42,694 nt of DNA from Oscillospiraceae bacterium. Lineage in GTDB: Bacteria; Bacillota; Clostridia; Oscillospirales; Ruminococcaceae. Both the position numbers and the translations under genes were made by a program. The notes under the pieces are model-generated. The model saw nothing but the letters and a program-made list of their open reading frames with translations. It was not told the DNA's origin and did no database searches. The DNA is taken from positions 1-42,694 of the forward strand of contig JAQXHO010000068.1 in the NCBI GenBank assembly GCA_029007315.1, given 5' to 3'. The number at the start of each line of letters is the position of its first letter. The stretch's first letter is position 1. Of this stretch, positions 41,184-42,694 are shown in pieces.

Positions 41184-41881
41184 GACTTGGATTCAGAAGA
41201 GGACTTATTCACGGAATACCTATAGCGCTGGGATATTTTTCAGTATCCTTCGGCTTCGGCATAATGGCGGTACGTGCAGGACTTACGGTTTTGGAGTCTG
41301 TCTGCATTTCAATGACTAATCTGACTTCGGCAGGTCAGGCGGCAGGAGTTGGCATAATAGCTGCCTGCGGAACATACATAGAAATGGCAGTAACACAGCT
41401 TGTAATAAACATTCGCTACTCGCTTATGGGAATATCTCTTTCCCAGAAACTTGATGATTCCTTCAATACGCCACACAGACTGGCAGTATCCTTCGGAATA
41501 ACTGACGAGATATTTGCCATGGCGTCCGCCCAGCCCTCAAAGCTGACACCACGCTATATGTACGGAATGATACTTATATCTTTTATCGGCTGGAGCAGCG
41601 GAACACTTCTTGGAGCAGTTGCGGGAAATATTCTTCCCGGGGCAATAACTGACGCAATGGGAATTGTACTTTACGGAATGTTCCTTGCAATAATCATTCC
41701 TGCAGCTAAAAAAAGCATGAAGGTTCTCATGGTAATAATTACTGCGGCGGTGCTGAGTACGATTATGTATTATGCTATGCCTTTTATTTCCGGAGGATTT
41801 GCCGTAATAATCAGTGCGGTGATTGCGGCGGCAGCGGCGGCATTGATATTCCCGGTGAGTGAAGAGGAGGAAAAGGCATGA
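41180..41881 (+). CDS. azlC: AzlC family branched-chain amino acid exporter, large subunit
   Basis: A 233-residue membrane protein with about six helices. The block FRRGLIHGIPIALGYFSVSFGFGIMAVRAGL and FGITDEIFAMA match AzlC. With AzlD it exports branched-chain amino acids (and toxic analogues). Start is TTG 41180, with AAGGAG eight bases upstream; it overlaps the recN stop and is joined to azlD by a four-base overlap. The acidic tail (VSEEEEKA) is cytoplasmic. Confidence 0.92.
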   Translation: MRLGFRRGLIHGIPIALGYFSVSFGFGIMAVRAGLTVLESVCISMTNLTSAGQAAGVGIIAACGTYIEMAVTQLVINIRYSLMGISLSQKLDDSFNTPHRLAVSFGITDEIFAMASAQPSKLTPRYMYGMILISFIGWSSGTLLGAVAGNILPGAITDAMGIVLYGMFLAIIIPAAKKSMKVLMVIITAAVLSTIMYYAMPFISGGFAVIISAVIAAAAAALIFPVSEEEEKA

Positions 41882-42177
41882 GCATAGCCATATACATTGC
41901 TGTAATGGCAGGCGTGACATATCTTGTGAGAATGATTCCCTTTACGCTGATGAGGAAGAAGATAAAGTCAAGATTCCTTCGGAGTTTCTTCTATTATATA
42001 CCCTATGCCGTACTCAGTGCCATGACAATCCCTGCAATATTCTATTCCACGGGAAATATTATAACAGCAGCGGCAGGCACAGCGGCGGCGGTTATACTTG
42101 CATATTTCGGTCTGCCGCTGATAGTGGTTGCACTTGCCGCTTCCGGAACGGCGTTTGCGGTGGGGTTATTTGTATGA
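41878..42177 (+). CDS. azlD: AzlD family branched-chain amino acid exporter, small subunit
   Basis: A 99-residue membrane protein of four helices with the typical TYLVRMIPFTLM N-terminus and a basic loop (RKKIKSRFLRSFFYYIPYAVLSAMTIPAI). It pairs with AzlC. It overlaps azlC by four bases (ATGA) and GAGGAGG precedes the start. It closes the long nusB-azlD cluster. Confidence 0.92.
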   Translation: MSIAIYIAVMAGVTYLVRMIPFTLMRKKIKSRFLRSFFYYIPYAVLSAMTIPAIFYSTGNIITAAAGTAAAVILAYFGLPLIVVALAASGTAFAVGLFV

Positions 42178-42241
42178 AATGGATAGGAATTTGTGCGAAT
42201 AATGTAAATTAGATAAATCGGAATTTAGGTGGTGACAATAT

Positions 42242-42433
42242 ATGTCAAGAACTCGTGTATGGATAGAAGCAATGGAAGAATATCTGATTCGGAACAATCT
42301 TGCTGAAAGAGAAAAAATCACAAAGTTATCTGATGACGAGTTAAGTGAACATTATCACAAAGTGATCAAGGAAAAAGGAATAGAAAATGATGCTGAGAAA
42401 TTCACGCATAGATGGTGTATGCAATATAAGTGA
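42242..42433 (+). CDS. Small hypothetical protein, 63 residues
   Basis: A short, charged helical protein (SRTRVWIEAMEEYLIRNNL ... LSDDELSEHYHKVIKEKG ... HRWCMQYK) that I do not recognise. GGTGGTGA lies about six bases before the ATG and the reading frame has a clear stop followed by a hairpin, so it is probably real. It is more A-rich in codon use than azlCD, suggesting a separate origin. No signal peptide or membrane helix is seen. Confidence 0.6.
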   Translation: MSRTRVWIEAMEEYLIRNNLAEREKITKLSDDELSEHYHKVIKEKGIENDAEKFTHRWCMQYK

Positions 42434-42465
42434 TTCTGATTTATATAACAAAAGCTAAAAAATAT

Positions 42466-42497
42466 AAGCCTGAGAATCACCACGATTCCCAGGCTTT
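42466..42497. terminator. Bidirectional intrinsic terminator
   Basis: AAGCCTGAGAATC (42466-42478) pairs with GATTCCCAGGCTT (42484-42496) with one mismatch over a five-base loop, A-rich to the left. It separates the small orphan gene from the minus-strand permease gene, for which a T-rich tail is present. Confidence 0.78.
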
Positions 42498-42504
42498 AAT
42501 CATA

Positions 42505-42694
42505 TTATTCAGGCATTACAATTTTTTCTCTTTCAAAGAGTTTTCCCACAGCTATAATGGAGATAAATGAAAACAGGATATTTGAAACACAGGTTATAAG
42601 AACATAAGACGCAGAATAATCCAGCTTTGTAATATCCTGCATAACTATCATTGTGTTCCATGCAGGAATAAAGGCATTTATGATCCCTAAGTCT
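42505..42694 (-). CDS. ABC-2 type transporter permease, C-terminal fragment
   Basis: An open minus-strand frame enters at the right edge and ends at TAA (42507-42505), giving about 63 C-terminal residues: GIINAFIPAWNTMIVMQDI, then LITCVSNILFSFISIIAVGKLFEREKIVMPE. The P-x-x-N/T-M motif before a final hydrophobic helix and the LFEREKI end are typical of NatB/ABC-2 permeases. The rest of the gene and the ATPase lie outside the window. No shift is seen; it is incomplete only because the window ends. Confidence 0.72.
   Translation of the reverse strand, partial: DLGIINAFIPAWNTMIVMQDITKLDYSASYVLITCVSNILFSFISIIAVGKLFEREKIVMPE

Overview
The window looks like a chromosomal segment of a Gram-positive, low-to-mid GC Clostridia, most like Ruminococcus or another member of the Oscillospiraceae. 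Pointers are the Firmicutes gene order, AGGAGG-type ribosome sites, TTGACA/TATAAT promoters, a complete spoIIIA operon, and the VTC/DUF4956/Cthe_2159-like cassette common in rumen and gut ruminococci. No phage, CRISPR array, rRNA or tRNA was seen. The only mobile DNA is a cut-off IS21-family end at the left edge and one short palindromic (MITE-like) element upstream of spoIIIAA.

Layout. 1-880: IS21 transposase (minus strand, runs off the left edge) and its terminal repeats. 1.0-7.6 kb: DUF1015 protein, orphan HPt protein, a CDF metal exporter (minus) behind a NiCo (czcD) riboswitch with promoter and terminator, a lipoprotein, then the divergent sporulation genes ylbJ and yqfC-yqfD with overlapping SigE-like promoters. 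7.6-12.5 kb (all minus): rpmE, yigZ, then dgt-dnaG-rpoD. 12.6-19 kb: SpoVB-like flippase, ybaK, a membrane protein, class III fructose-bisphosphatase followed by an SGNH hydrolase, and a PC4-like YdbC protein. 19.2-22.2 kb: a three-gene cassette of VTC polyphosphate polymerase, DUF4956 membrane protein and a beta-helix surface lipoprotein; its promoter carries a perfect TTTAAG-N5-TTTAAG response-regulator repeat. 22.2-26.5 kb: a ribbon-helix-helix regulator with palindromes in its own promoter, clpB, then HU followed by a small protein with a histone-H1-like tail. 26.6-31.6 kb: spoIIIAA to spoIIIAH. 31.6-42.2 kb: nusB, a TsaD paralogue, xseA, xseB, ispA, dxs, tlyA, nadK, argR, recN, azlC, azlD, packed with 4-29 base overlaps or very short gaps. 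The right edge has a 63-residue orphan and the C-terminal end of an ABC-2 permease.

How the genes fit together. Much of the window is conserved housekeeping: replication initiation and sigma-A, isoprenoid precursors, exonuclease VII, and RecN/ArgR. The order spoIIIA - nusB - xseAB - ispA - dxs - tlyA - argR - recN matches the Bacillus subtilis order, but the accBC genes and folD are absent and a TsaD paralogue sits where folD would be. Five separate sporulation loci (ylbJ, yqfCD, spoVB-like, spoIIIA, and the SigE-like promoters) argue that the organism keeps an endospore programme or a remnant of one.

The least explained parts are regulatory: the CiaR-like control of the polyphosphate cassette, the RHH-clpB unit, the overlapping SigE promoters, the palindromic insertion before spoIIIA, and the structured leaders of rpmE and nusB. 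All functions are assigned by reading motifs and gene order; no database search was run.
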